Assembly (NCBI RefSeq): GCF_902806265.1 | Contig: NZ_CADCVZ010000046.1 | Coordinates: 1-64,000, forward strand | DNA: 64,000 nt | Direction: 5' to 3' | Origin: an uncultured Sphingomonas sp. | GTDB lineage: Bacteria > Pseudomonadota > Alphaproteobacteria > Sphingomonadales > Sphingomonadaceae | Shown here: positions 9,433 through 18,065 of the stretch, in pieces | Numbering within the stretch: the first letter of the stretch is position 1 | Layout of the letters: the number at the start of each line of letters is the position of its first letter | Program-made: the position numbers and the translations under genes | The notes under the pieces: generated by a model | Seen by the model: the letters and a program-made list of their open reading frames with translations, nothing else | Database searches by the model: none | What the model was told of the DNA's origin: nothing

Positions 9433-10320
9433 TTAAACTCGAGCTTCGGTCGGGGATTCGGACTTGCGGCCCGAGGGGGAGGCGTTGACCGGGATCTCTC
9501 CCGTTTCCATCAGCTGCTTGAAGCGGCGGAGGTCGCGGCGCGCCTGCACCTGCGGCTCACGCTGCATGACCTTGGCGATCATCTGGCCGAATGTGCCCGC
9601 GGGCGGCTTGTAGCGGATCAGCAGTCGCACATAGGTGCCGCGGCCCGGCGGTGCGTCGGCGAACTCGACCCGGCCGTCCGTCTCTATCTGGCTGTCGGGT
9701 TCGCTGACCCAGGCGATGGTCTCGCCCGGCACATCCTCGACGATCCGGGTCGCCACCTTGACCGTTGCCCCGGCCGGAGCCTCGATGGTCCATTCGGACC
9801 GCACATCGTCCAGCTTGGTAATCTCCCGGACGTTGTCCATGAACTTGGGAAAGCCGGTGAAGTCGCGCCACACGGCGTAGAGTTCCTGCTTCGGCTTATC
9901 GATGGTCACCGTGCGGCCGACCAGCGCCTTGCCGTCCTGGTTGTTGCGCGAGTTCTCCTTGGCCTTGCCCCGCAGCACATGGTCGGGCGCGTCAGAGATG
10001 AGCGGTCCCTGGTAGCCATTGCTATCGGCGCCCTTGCCCCGGCCCTGCCGCGAGTCCTTGTTGCCGGTGAAGTAATAGGCCGCCCCCGCGCCCGCGGCGA
10101 CCAGCCCGAGGCCAAGCAGAGTCTTACCCGCGCCGCCGCCGCTCTTGCCGCCCGCACCCGACGCGCCGCGCTTGTCGCGTTGGGCATTCGCTTGACTGGT
10201 CCGCTTGCGGTCGTCGCCCGGCCCCTTCGCACGGGCGCGTTCGACCTCTTCCTGGTTGTTGCGGACAACTTCGTCCTCGACCGCTTCGGTGCGATCGTCG
10301 TCGTGGGTCTGGTTGGCCAT
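9433..10320 (-). CDS. SRPBCC-family protein with disordered N-terminus and one membrane span
   Basis: Of its 295 residues, the first 60 or so are charged, low-complexity and probably disordered. They are followed by a hydrophobic Gly/Ala-rich segment ([16 protein letters not shown]) and then, from about residue 130, an SRPBCC/START-like fold ([25 protein letters not shown]). Such domains bind hydrophobic ligands. Proteins of this shape are frequent next to dehydrogenases in stress-induced operons of alphaproteobacteria. It is first in the unit with the ADH and SDR and has an EcfG-like promoter just upstream. Ligand and localisation are unproven. Confidence 0.75.
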   Translation of the reverse strand: MANQTHDDDRTEAVEDEVVRNNQEEVERARAKGPGDDRKRTSQANAQRDKRGASGAGGKSGGGAGKTLLGLGLVAAGAGAAYYFTGNKDSRQGRGKGADSNGYQGPLISDAPDHVLRGKAKENSRNNQDGKALVGRTVTIDKPKQELYAVWRDFTGFPKFMDNVREITKLDDVRSEWTIEAPAGATVKVATRIVEDVPGETIAWVSEPDSQIETDGRVEFADAPPGRGTYVRLLIRYKPPAGTFGQMIAKVMQREPQVQARRDLRRFKQLMETGEIPVNASPSGRKSESPTEARV

Positions 10321-10348
10321 GGCGCCGCTTCTCCTGTCTGCCCCCGTT

Positions 10349-10374
10349 AACGAAAGCGGCGGTCAGCGGTTGCC
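10349..10374 (-). promoter_or_regulatory. EcfG-like (general stress sigma factor) promoter
   Basis: On the minus strand GGCAAC (10374-10369) is separated by exactly 16 bases from CGTT (10352-10349). The alphaproteobacterial EcfG consensus is GGAAC-N16/17-CGTT, so there is one mismatch in the -35 box. It sits about 30 bases upstream of the SRPBCC start. The same GGCAAC-N16-CGTT pattern occurs upstream of the alpha/beta hydrolase at 55700. Confidence 0.45.
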
Positions 10375-11600
10375 TATGTTTTTGGCCAGTTCTCCAGCAC
10401 TTCGACAAAGCGGGTGAGCCAAGCGTTGGTCTGGTGCCCATCCACCACCCGATGGTCGATGGTCAGGGTAACATAAGCCATCGGCCGAACGAGAATCGCG
10501 TCCTGTCCGCCGACCTCGCGCACCACCACTCGCTTCTCCAGCTTGCCTACGCCCAGAATCGCCGCCTGGCCCTGATGGAGGATGATCGGGGTGGCGAGCA
10601 GGCTACCCGATACGCCATGGTTGGAGATGGTGAAGCTGCCGCCTGAAACGTCCGCGCCGGTGAGCTTGCCCTCGCGCGCCCGTCGGGTGAGATCGTCCAG
10701 CTTAGCCCCGATCTCCTCTAGGCTGAGTGCCCCGGCGTTCTTTGCCACCGGCACCACAAGCCCCTTGTCGCCGAGCGCGGTGCCGACCCCGATGTCGATC
10801 GTCGGGGACACGGCGATACGGTCCTCCGCCCAGCGCCCGTTGATGGCTGGAGCGACGGCCATCGCCTCGGCTGCCGCCTTGATGAGGTAGGCGGTGTAGC
10901 TGAGCTTCTTGCCCCGTTCCGCTGCGGCCGCCTTGTGCGCGGCGATGGCCGAGAAGTCGGCTTCGAAGAGCGCGGTAACGTGCGGCGCCTCGCCCACGGC
11001 GCGCACCATGTTCTCGGCAATCTTCAAGCGCATGCGGTCGTGCGGGATGTCCTGCGCCGCCCAGTTGCTTTCCGCGATGCGCGGTTGCGCGATCGGCTTC
11101 TCGCCCGCGTCGACATGGCTGACGGTCGCCAGCTCGACTGCACGGTCCACGTCCTCGCGGGTGATCCGCCCGTTGCGCCCGGTGCCCTGAACGCGATCGG
11201 GGTCGATGTCGTGCTGGAGCAGCGCCCGGCGGACAGAGGGGGATAGCCTCGTCTCCACTTCCGCGCCGCCCTGAGCTTGTAGAAGGGCTGAGCTTCCCTC
11301 CTGCGATGCCGGTGAGGAGAAGGGCGATCCTTCGACAGGCTCAGAACTACGGCGTTCCTCATTAGCGGCAGCAGCGATCCGCCCAAGCACCGCGCCTGGT
11401 ACCGCCTCCGCATCCGTGTCGAGCAGGATTTCGCTCAGCACCCCCGCCGCCGGCGCCGGCACTTCCTGGGTCACCTTGTCGGTCTCGAGCTCCACCAGCG
11501 GGTCGTTCTCCGCCACCGTGTCGCCGATCTGCTTCAGCCAGGCGCGGACCACGGCCTTGGTGCCTTCCTGCTCAGCGGGAACGCGAACCTCGACGCTCAT
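10374..11600 (-). CDS. Dihydrolipoamide acyltransferase (E2 of a 2-oxoacid dehydrogenase complex)
   Basis: The 408-residue protein has one lipoyl domain with the lipoylated Lys42 (ELETDKVT), a linker, a peripheral-subunit-binding domain near residues 115-150 (LSPSVRRALLQHDIDPDRV) and a catalytic domain ending in the HRVVDGHQ motif. It passes the acyl group from E1 to CoA. The start overlaps the E1 stop by one base. The linker (about residues 86-111) is encoded by a repetitive inverted element rather than the usual Ala/Pro-rich sequence, giving SEPVEGSPFSSPAS and ALLQAQGGAE. No E3 gene is in the window. Sequence is of branched-chain type; the acyl substrate could also be phenylacetyl. Confidence 0.92.
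   Translation of the reverse strand: MSVEVRVPAEQEGTKAVVRAWLKQIGDTVAENDPLVELETDKVTQEVPAPAAGVLSEILLDTDAEAVPGAVLGRIAAAANEERRSSEPVEGSPFSSPASQEGSSALLQAQGGAEVETRLSPSVRRALLQHDIDPDRVQGTGRNGRITREDVDRAVELATVSHVDAGEKPIAQPRIAESNWAAQDIPHDRMRLKIAENMVRAVGEAPHVTALFEADFSAIAAHKAAAAERGKKLSYTAYLIKAAAEAMAVAPAINGRWAEDRIAVSPTIDIGVGTALGDKGLVVPVAKNAGALSLEEIGAKLDDLTRRAREGKLTGADVSGGSFTISNHGVSGSLLATPIILHQGQAAILGVGKLEKRVVVREVGGQDAILVRPMAYVTLTIDHRVVDGHQTNAWLTRFVEVLENWPKT
11268..11344. repeat. REP-like inverted repeat inside the E2 linker
   Basis: The plus strand carries gccctgagcttgtagaaggg (11268-11287) and, 41 bases on, ccttcgacaggctcag (11329-11344). The inner 16 bases of the arms pair at 14 of 16 positions. This is the 'ctgagc-ttgtcgaagg' palindromic element common between sphingomonad genes, here in frame within the E2 coding region. 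A related pair sits at 23969-24010. Confidence 0.7.
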
Positions 11601-13642
11601 CAGAAGCCCACCAGCCGGTCGATCTCCGCCCTGATCCGCGCCACGCTCGGCACCGCAGCTTCCAGCAGCGAGGGGTGATGCGGCGAGGGGATGTCCGGCA
11701 TGGTGACTCGCGCGACCGGCGCGTCGAGGTCGAGGAACGCCTCGTCGGCGACCACCGCCGCGATCTCCGCGCCGAAGCCGCCGGTACGCAGGTCCTCGTG
11801 CACGATCAGGCAGCGGCGGGTGCGGCGGACGCTGTCCAGCACGGCTTTCCGGTCCCACGGCATCAGCGTGCGCAGGTCAATCACGTCCGCGCTGATGCCC
11901 TCGGCCGCTGCCTCGCACCGCGGCACCATCGCGCCCCAGGTCACGATCGTGATCTTGCCGCCTTCGCGAGTCTTCTTCGCCCGCCCGAACGGCAGCACAT
12001 AGGCGTCGCCCGGCCACGGCCGCCGCGCCCAGCTGTCGTCCAGCATCGCACGATGCTCGAAGAACAGCACCGGATCGTTGCCGCGCAGCGCGCCGCGCAG
12101 CAGCCCGACCGCGTCCTCCGCGTTACTCGGCACCGCCACCCGCCAGCCTGGATTGTGCACGAACTGCACTTCGTTGGTCTGGCTGTGCCACGGATCGCCG
12201 CACTTGAAGAAGCCGCCCGGCACCCGCAGCACCATCGGCGCTGCGAAATGGTTGGCGGTGCGCCAGCGCATGGTCCCGCAGTCGTTGATCTGCTCGGTCG
12301 CCGGCTCGGCATATTTGCGGAACTGGATTTCAGGCACCGGCATCAGCCCGGCCAGCGCCATGCCGACGGCCCGCCCGACGATCCCTTCCTCGTTGAGGCT
12401 GGTGTCGAACACGCGGTCGTGGCCGAACTTCTCCTGCAGCCCGAGCGTCACCGCATGGACGCCGCCCTTGGGCCCGACGTCCTCGCCGAACACCAGCACC
12501 CGGGGGTTCGCCTCCAGCTCCCCGTCGAGCACGCGGCGGATGGCGGTCACCATGTTGATGCGCTGGCCCTCGGGCCGAGGCACATCGACGACCGGAGTGT
12601 CCAACCCGGCGCGACCGCCTACGGTAGCATGCTCACCCGAGAAGAAGACGTTATCGGCGACCTTCTCGATCGGCAGCACCGGCCGCGCCTCGGCCTCCTC
12701 GCGAGCACGCCCGACCTCCCAGGCGACTGCCTCTTCGAGCTGGGTCCACTCGCTGTCGCCGATCTGCCGCGCCGCGCAGTGCGCCTTGAGCTTCGGCAGC
12801 GGATCACGCGCCCACTCCGCCGCGATCACCTCTTGCGATTTGTAGGTCTGCGTGTCCTGATAGCTGTGCCCTTCGAGCCGCGGGACCGTGAGCCGCAGCA
12901 GCGCCGGCCTCCCCGCCCGGACATGCGCGACCGCCTCATCGACCAGCCGCGCCGCCTCGACCGGGTCAGTCCCGTCGCCGTTGAAGATCGTCAGCCCGCG
13001 GAAGCTCGCGAGATTGGCGGCGATGTCCTGCCCCGGCGTCTGATAGGTCGAGGGCACCGAGATGCCGTAGCCATTGTCCTCGACGTACAGCAGCAGCGGC
13101 AGCTGCTGCGTGGTGGCGACCGTCAGCGCCGACCAGAAGCCGCCGGTTGCGCAGCTCGCGTCCCCGCCGAGCACCACCGCAAGGGCGCCATCCCGGCCTT
13201 CGCCCAGCACTTCGTGCTTGTACTTGGCCGCCTGCGCCCAGCCGACCGCCGGAGTGTACTGCGCCCCCACCCCGCCGCTCATCGGCAGCGCGTGGCAGCC
13301 GCCCGGGTTGGGGTAGTTGAATACGACCCCAATGTCGCGCCCATCGGAGTAGCCGCCGGCCCGCCCCATGCCCGAGCCCAGCGCATCCGCCAGCGGCACG
13401 CCGAGCGCCAGCAGCAGCGGCCGCGAGCGGTAGTAGCCGCACGCCGCATCCCCATCGCGCAGCTTTAGGCCGAGCAGCACCTGCGCCAAGTCGTGCCCGC
13501 GCGCGCTGAACTGGTACATGACCTGCTTGGCGGGAACGAGCTCCTCTTCCTCGATCCGGTCCAGCTCCCGGCTGGTCAGCACCAGCCGCGCCACCTCCCG
13601 CCAGTCGAGATCGGTGGTAAAATGCGGGTCGGCGTCAGCCAT
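11600..13642 (-). CDS. 2-oxoacid dehydrogenase E1, fused alpha and beta subunits
   Basis: The 680-residue protein joins both E1 chains. The first half is alpha-like, with the thiamine diphosphate motif GDASCATGGFWSAL ending in DNGYGIS; the second half is beta-like (VFGEDVGPKGG, DTSLNEEGIVGRAVG, EIQFRKYAEP). It decarboxylates a 2-oxoacid and acylates the lipoyl group of E2. Separate alpha and beta genes are the textbook case; the fusion is known in several bacterial groups. The start overlaps the end of the aminotransferase gene by 8 bases and its stop overlaps the E2 start, so the three are translated together. Branched-chain 2-oxoacids are the default substrate guess; phenylpyruvate is a context-based alternative. 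Confidence 0.9.
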   Translation of the reverse strand: MADADPHFTTDLDWREVARLVLTSRELDRIEEEELVPAKQVMYQFSARGHDLAQVLLGLKLRDGDAACGYYRSRPLLLALGVPLADALGSGMGRAGGYSDGRDIGVVFNYPNPGGCHALPMSGGVGAQYTPAVGWAQAAKYKHEVLGEGRDGALAVVLGGDASCATGGFWSALTVATTQQLPLLLYVEDNGYGISVPSTYQTPGQDIAANLASFRGLTIFNGDGTDPVEAARLVDEAVAHVRAGRPALLRLTVPRLEGHSYQDTQTYKSQEVIAAEWARDPLPKLKAHCAARQIGDSEWTQLEEAVAWEVGRAREEAEARPVLPIEKVADNVFFSGEHATVGGRAGLDTPVVDVPRPEGQRINMVTAIRRVLDGELEANPRVLVFGEDVGPKGGVHAVTLGLQEKFGHDRVFDTSLNEEGIVGRAVGMALAGLMPVPEIQFRKYAEPATEQINDCGTMRWRTANHFAAPMVLRVPGGFFKCGDPWHSQTNEVQFVHNPGWRVAVPSNAEDAVGLLRGALRGNDPVLFFEHRAMLDDSWARRPWPGDAYVLPFGRAKKTREGGKITIVTWGAMVPRCEAAAEGISADVIDLRTLMPWDRKAVLDSVRRTRRCLIVHEDLRTGGFGAEIAAVVADEAFLDLDAPVARVTMPDIPSPHHPSLLEAAVPSVARIRAEIDRLVGF

Positions 13643-14843
13643 TGGCCGGCGGGCTATCCATCGTCTCGATCACCGCCGCACAGAAGCGGTCGATGGCCTC
13701 GTCGGCGATCCCGACCACGTTGAAGCGCCCGCTGTCCGCCATGTAGACGGCGTGGCGCTCGCGCAGCGACACCACCCGGGCGCGGCTGAGCGGCAGCATG
13801 GAGAACATGCCATACTGGTCGGCGATGAAGGCCAACCGCTCGTCGGAGGCGGCGATCCGCTCGCGCACCGTGGCGATACGCAGCCGCATCTCCTCTAGCT
13901 CGGCCTGCCACTCTGCGGTCAGCTCCGCGTCCTCCAGCACTGTCCGCACCGCCGCGGCGCCATGGTCGGGCGGCATCGACCAGGCTTCGCGCGCGATCTG
14001 CAGCACGTGCGCCATCGCGGTCGCGCTGCTCTCGGCTGAGCGGGTCTTGAGGAAGAAGCAGCCGACCCGGTCGCGGTACATGCCGAAGTTCTTGTCGCAG
14101 CTTTGCGCCACCAGCGCTTCGTCGCACGCGTCGAGCATCAGGCGGACGCCGACCGCATCTTCGTCGAGCCCGCGGCCGAACCCCTGGTAGGCAATGTCGA
14201 TCAGCGGCAGCAGGCCGCGCTCGGCGACCACGTCGACCACCGCGCGCCACCCCGCCTCGTCCAGGTCCGCGCCGGTAGGATTGTGGCAGCAGCCGTGCAG
14301 CAGCGCGATGTCGCCCGGCCGGGCCGCACCGAACGCGTCCATCATCGCAGGGAAGTTCAGCTGCGTCTGGTCGCGGTCGTAGTAGGGATATTCCACGATC
14401 TCGAGCCCCGCTCCGTGCGTCAGGGCCGGATGGTTGGGCCAGGTCGGAACGCCCATGATCACCCGTGCTTCCGGGTTGGCAACGGCGGCCAGCCGCAGCG
14501 CGAGATAGACCGCGCCCGTGCCGCCCGGCGCCTGCACGCCGGCGACTCGCTCGTCCGCCGCGTGGGCCCCAAGCACCAGCGGCCGCAGCAGCTCGGCGAA
14601 GCGCACGTCGCCGGCCCCGCCGAGATAGCCTTTGCTGTCCTGTTCCTCGAGCAGCCGCCGCTCGGCCGCCTTGATCGCCCCGAGCACCGGCGTGCGGCCC
14701 TCGCCGTTGCGGAATACGCCGACGCCCACGTCGATCTTCTCGGGCCGGCTCTCGGCCTTGGCGAGCGCGATCAGGGCCAGCAGCGAGTCGCTTCTCACCG
14801 GCGGCAGGGCGGACAGCGCGGGCGCTGCGGTGCGGGTCAACAT
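13635..14843 (-). CDS. Aspartate/aromatic amino acid aminotransferase (class I, AspC/TyrB type)
   Basis: The 402-residue PLP enzyme has the substrate-side motif GVGVFRNGEG, the PLP-binding region HGCCHNPTGADL and the Schiff-base Lys in SCDKNFGMYRDRVG, and ends with the Arg of GRFNVVGI that binds the alpha-carboxylate. These place it in the AspC/TyrB subgroup, which includes aromatic aminotransferases making phenylpyruvate from phenylalanine. It starts 53 bases after the paaE stop and overlaps the E1 start, so it links the paa genes to the 2-oxoacid dehydrogenase genes. Specificity for phenylalanine over aspartate cannot be told from the sequence. Confidence 0.85.
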   Translation of the reverse strand: MLTRTAAPALSALPPVRSDSLLALIALAKAESRPEKIDVGVGVFRNGEGRTPVLGAIKAAERRLLEEQDSKGYLGGAGDVRFAELLRPLVLGAHAADERVAGVQAPGGTGAVYLALRLAAVANPEARVIMGVPTWPNHPALTHGAGLEIVEYPYYDRDQTQLNFPAMMDAFGAARPGDIALLHGCCHNPTGADLDEAGWRAVVDVVAERGLLPLIDIAYQGFGRGLDEDAVGVRLMLDACDEALVAQSCDKNFGMYRDRVGCFFLKTRSAESSATAMAHVLQIAREAWSMPPDHGAAAVRTVLEDAELTAEWQAELEEMRLRIATVRERIAASDERLAFIADQYGMFSMLPLSRARVVSLRERHAVYMADSGRFNVVGIADEAIDRFCAAVIETMDSPPANG

Positions 14844-14895
14844 GGCCTCGGCTTAGACCCAGGCCTCCCGTTCCCGCAAGAGACCGAAGCTTCGC

Positions 14896-15969
14896 TCAGG
14901 CGTCGTAATCGACCGCCACGCCCGCGCCCTTAGGCACGGCCTGGCACGTCAGCACATAGCCCGCCGCGACCTCCTCGTCGGTGAGGCCGTAGTGCACCGC
15001 CATGCTGACCTCGCCCGCGGTCACCCGGGCGCGGCAGGTGGCGCATACCCCCGCTTTGCACGCGAAGGGCGCGGGCAGCCCGGCGCTGCGAGCACTGTCC
15101 AAGATGTTGCTACCGTCGAATGCCACCCTCCGCGTCCGGCCATCTATGGTGACGGCAATCGTCAGCCCCGACGCCGCCTGCTGCAGCTGCGCCATTTCCG
15201 CCGCCAGCGCAGCGGACGGCCGCCCGGCGGTAAAGCGCTCGACATGGATTCGGTCATGGCTCACGCTGCGCTCGACCAGCGCAGCCTCGGCCGAGTTCAT
15301 CATCAGGCCGGGTCCGCAGATAAACCAGGCGTCGACCTCACGGGGCTCGGACACGAAGGCGTCAATCGCCGCCCCCGCAGTCGGCTGGTCGAGCATGCCG
15401 TTCAGCAACTCGACGTCGCCTGCCTCGTCCGACAGGAAGTGGAACAGCTCGAACCGGCCGAGATAGCGGTCCTTCAATGCCGCCAACTGCTCCAGGAAGA
15501 TAATCGATCCGGCGTCGCGGTTGCCGTAGAACAGGGTCAAGCGGCTGTCCGGCTCCGTGCCCAGCGCGGTGCGGATCAGCGACATGATCGGGGTGATCCC
15601 CGAGCCGCCGGCGAAGCCGACATAGCGGCCGCTGCGCGCGGGATTGAAGTCGACCGTGAACGAGCCATGCGGCGGCATGACGTCGAGTTCGTCACCCGGC
15701 TTCAGCTCGCGCGCGACCCAGTTGCTGAACGCGCCGCCAGCGATCTGCTTCACCGTGACCTTAAGCTCGCCGTCCTGCGGCGCGGTGCACAGCGAGTAAT
15801 TGCGCCGTACTTCCTCGCCGCCGATGAAGGTACGCAGGGTGAGGTGCTGGCCTGCGCGAAAGCGGTAGGTGTCGGCAAGCTCGGGCGGGACGGCGAAGCG
15901 GATCGAGCGCGCTTCCTCCGTTTCCGGCACGATCTCAGCAATGGTGAGCCGGTGGAAATCCTTGCTCAA
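14896..15969 (-). CDS. paaE: Phenylacetyl-CoA epoxidase reductase subunit PaaE
   Basis: The 357-residue protein has a ferredoxin-NADP reductase part (FAD motif RRNYSLCTAP, NAD region GFAGGSGITPIMSL, later WFICGPGLMM) and a C-terminal plant-type [2Fe-2S] domain with C-x4-C-x2-C (CKAGVCATC) and a fourth Cys in VLTCQA. It passes electrons from NADPH to the di-iron PaaA. I chose the TTG start giving LSKDFHRLTIAEI because the family begins here; it lies 7 bases after the paaC stop. That tight spacing leaves no room for paaD, which separates paaC and paaE in E. coli. Confidence 0.92.
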   Translation of the reverse strand: MSKDFHRLTIAEIVPETEEARSIRFAVPPELADTYRFRAGQHLTLRTFIGGEEVRRNYSLCTAPQDGELKVTVKQIAGGAFSNWVARELKPGDELDVMPPHGSFTVDFNPARSGRYVGFAGGSGITPIMSLIRTALGTEPDSRLTLFYGNRDAGSIIFLEQLAALKDRYLGRFELFHFLSDEAGDVELLNGMLDQPTAGAAIDAFVSEPREVDAWFICGPGLMMNSAEAALVERSVSHDRIHVERFTAGRPSAALAAEMAQLQQAASGLTIAVTIDGRTRRVAFDGSNILDSARSAGLPAPFACKAGVCATCRARVTAGEVSMAVHYGLTDEEVAAGYVLTCQAVPKGAGVAVDYDA

Positions 15970-15976
15970 CGGGCGC

Positions 15977-16798
15977 TCACCACTTCGCGTCCGGATAGGT
16001 CCTCGGCAGATACTGCATGATCGCCAGCAAGTGGCCGAGGTGCTCGCTATGGTGCCCACGCCGGCCGCCCAGGATCGGGCGCTGGTCGTCCGGAACCGGC
16101 AACCCCGCCTCCCCCAGCGCCCGGGTGATTTCAGCCCGATACTCCGCCTCGAAGTCGCGCGGATCGACCGCGATCCCGGCCGAAACCGCCGCCTCGACCT
16201 CTGCATCTACCTCGAACAGCTCGGGCACGAAGCGCCAGCACCAAGCCAGGCCGTCGAGCGTGCGCTTGGTGCTTTCCTCAGTGCCGTCGCCCAGGCGAAT
16301 CACCCACTCGGCCGCAAGCTCGCGATGGTAGGCGACTTCCTTGACCGCTTTGGCCGCGATCCCGGCCAGCGCCTCGTCGCGGCTCGCCGTCAGCCGCTGA
16401 TAGAGCATGTGCTGCCAAGTCGAGAACAGCAGCTGGCGGACCATCGTCCGCGCGAAATCGCCGTTAGGCTGCTCCACCAGCCAGCAGTTGCGGAAATCGA
16501 GCACGTCGCGCTTGAATGCCAGGGTATCGGCATCGCCGGCCTCGTTCAGCAGCAGCGTCGCCTGCCCGATCAGGTCCAGCGCCACGTTGGCCAGGCTGAG
16601 GTCCACCTCCACGCTCGGCGCGTGCCCGCACCATTCGCTGAGCCGCTGGCCCAGGATCAGCGCATCGTCGCCAAGCCGCATCAAGTAACCCGCCCGCACC
16701 GGATCATGCGCATCGGACGGCGGGTCGAACGCGCCGTGTGGGCGGGTCTTCTCGGCGACTGCAACGTCTTCGGGGCGGATCGGCGGAAGAGAAGGCAT
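15977..16798 (-). CDS. paaC: Phenylacetyl-CoA epoxidase structural subunit PaaC
   Basis: The 273-residue ferritin-like protein has the family's LMRLGDDALILGQRLSEWCGH and DLIGQATLLLNEAGD helices and a Trp-rich C-terminal half. PaaC resembles PaaA but has lost the iron centre and serves as its structural partner in the PaaAC core. The start overlaps the paaB stop (ATGA), and the stop is 7 bases before paaE. Length is slightly above the E. coli protein. It ends shortly after the GRRGHHSEHLGHLLA motif that typically closes the family. Confidence 0.92.
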   Translation of the reverse strand: MPSLPPIRPEDVAVAEKTRPHGAFDPPSDAHDPVRAGYLMRLGDDALILGQRLSEWCGHAPSVEVDLSLANVALDLIGQATLLLNEAGDADTLAFKRDVLDFRNCWLVEQPNGDFARTMVRQLLFSTWQHMLYQRLTASRDEALAGIAAKAVKEVAYHRELAAEWVIRLGDGTEESTKRTLDGLAWCWRFVPELFEVDAEVEAAVSAGIAVDPRDFEAEYRAEITRALGEAGLPVPDDQRPILGGRRGHHSEHLGHLLAIMQYLPRTYPDAKW

Positions 16799-17079
16799 CA
16801 GATGTGCTTCACCTCGTCCGGGATCTCGTAAAAGGTCGGGTGCCGGTACACCTTGTCCGCCGCCGGCTCGAACAGCTGCCCGGCGTCATCCGGATCGCTG
16901 GCGACGATATCGCTTGAGCGTACGACCCACAGGCTCACGCCCTCCATCCGCCGCGTGTAGGTATCCCGCGCATGCCGCAGCGCGATCTCGGCGTCGGGCG
17001 CGTGGACGCTGCCGAAGTGGCGATGCGCCAGCCCGCCCTTGGAGCGGACGAAGACTTCCCACAACGGCCAGTCGCTCAC
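16798..17079 (-). CDS. paaB: Phenylacetyl-CoA epoxidase small subunit PaaB
   Basis: The 93-residue protein begins at a GTG giving [20 protein letters not shown], which is the conserved N-terminus of PaaB. The GTG overlaps the paaA stop (GTGA). Further family marks are [20 protein letters not shown] and a C-terminal [19 protein letters not shown]-type tail. PaaB bridges PaaAC units in the epoxidase. Upstream in-frame codons exist but lie inside paaA and code for unrelated sequence, so they were not used. Confidence 0.92.
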   Translation of the reverse strand: MSDWPLWEVFVRSKGGLAHRHFGSVHAPDAEIALRHARDTYTRRMEGVSLWVVRSSDIVASDPDDAGQLFEPAADKVYRHPTFYEIPDEVKHI

Positions 17080-18065
17080 GCCGCGACCTTGGCCCGCCGC
17101 TTCGCCTCGTGCGCCGCCGCTGCCTCGCGCACCCAGGCGTTGCTCTCCCAAGCCTCGCGCCGTGCCGTGATCCGCTCCCGGGCAACGGGGCCCTCGCCGC
17201 GTACCACCGCGTAGAACTCGTCCCAGTCGATCTCACCGAAGTCGTAGCCGCCCTTGGCTTCGTTCCACTGGAGGTCGGGATCGGGCACCGTCAGCCCAAG
17301 GAACTCCGCCTGCGGCACGGTAATGTCGACGAACTTCTGCCGCAGCTCGTCATTGGTCTCGCGCTTGATCCGCCAGCGCAGCGACTGCGCGGTGTTGGGC
17401 GAGTTCTCGTCGGGCGGACCGAACATCATCAGTGAGGGCCACCACCAGCGGTTGAACGCGTCCTGCGCCATCTGCTTCTGCTCGGGCGTGCCGTTCGCAA
17501 GGCTCGTCATCGCCTCATAGCCCTGGCGCTGATGGAAACTCTCTTCCTTGCACACCCGGACCATCGCGCGCGCATAAGGCCCGTACGAAGTCCGCTGCAG
17601 CGGCACCTGGTTCATGATCGCCGCACCGTCGACCAGCCAGCCGATTGCCGGAATGTCGGCCCAAGTTAGCGTCGGATAGTTGAAGATTGTCGAGTACTTG
17701 GCCTTGCCCGAGTGCAGCGCCTCGATCATCTCTTCGCGGCTGGTGCCCAGCGTCTCGGCCGCGCAGTAGAGGTACAACCCATGCCCCGCCTCGTCCTGCA
17801 CCTTGGCGAGCAGGATCGCCTTGCGCCGGAGCGAGGGCGCGCGCGTGATCCAATTGCCCTCCGGCAGCATGCCGACGATCTCGGAGTGCGCATGCTGGCT
17901 GATCTGCCGGGTCAGCGTGCGCCGATAGGCCTCGGGCATCCAGTCCTTGGGCTCGATGAACTCGTCCGCCGCCACCCGCGCCTCAAAAGCGGCGAGCCGC
18001 TCCGGGTCCTCCGCGGGACCGATCGGCTGGACGTTGGGCTGCTTGGAAAGCTCGGTCGTGTACAT
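17076..18065 (-). CDS. paaA: Phenylacetyl-CoA epoxidase catalytic subunit PaaA
   Basis: The 329-residue protein is the di-iron oxygenase subunit that forms the ring 1,2-epoxide of phenylacetyl-CoA. Iron-ligand motifs are visible at DEAGH (about residues 91-95) and EESFH (about 174-178). The start was set at the ATG of [10 protein letters not shown], since upstream codons run into the divergent paaG region. It is first in a unit paaA-B-C-E followed by an aminotransferase and E1/E2. It diverges from paaG with only 51 bases between the two starts, which must hold both promoters. Confidence 0.95.
   Translation of the reverse strand: MYTTELSKQPNVQPIGPAEDPERLAAFEARVAADEFIEPKDWMPEAYRRTLTRQISQHAHSEIVGMLPEGNWITRAPSLRRKAILLAKVQDEAGHGLYLYCAAETLGTSREEMIEALHSGKAKYSTIFNYPTLTWADIPAIGWLVDGAAIMNQVPLQRTSYGPYARAMVRVCKEESFHQRQGYEAMTSLANGTPEQKQMAQDAFNRWWWPSLMMFGPPDENSPNTAQSLRWRIKRETNDELRQKFVDITVPQAEFLGLTVPDPDLQWNEAKGGYDFGEIDWDEFYAVVRGEGPVARERITARREAWESNAWVREAAAAHEAKRRAKVAA

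Noticed and set aside
11675-13468. A 597-codon plus-strand frame opposite E1
   Set aside because: It is antisense to a complete E1 gene and has only His/Arg/Pro-rich sequence.
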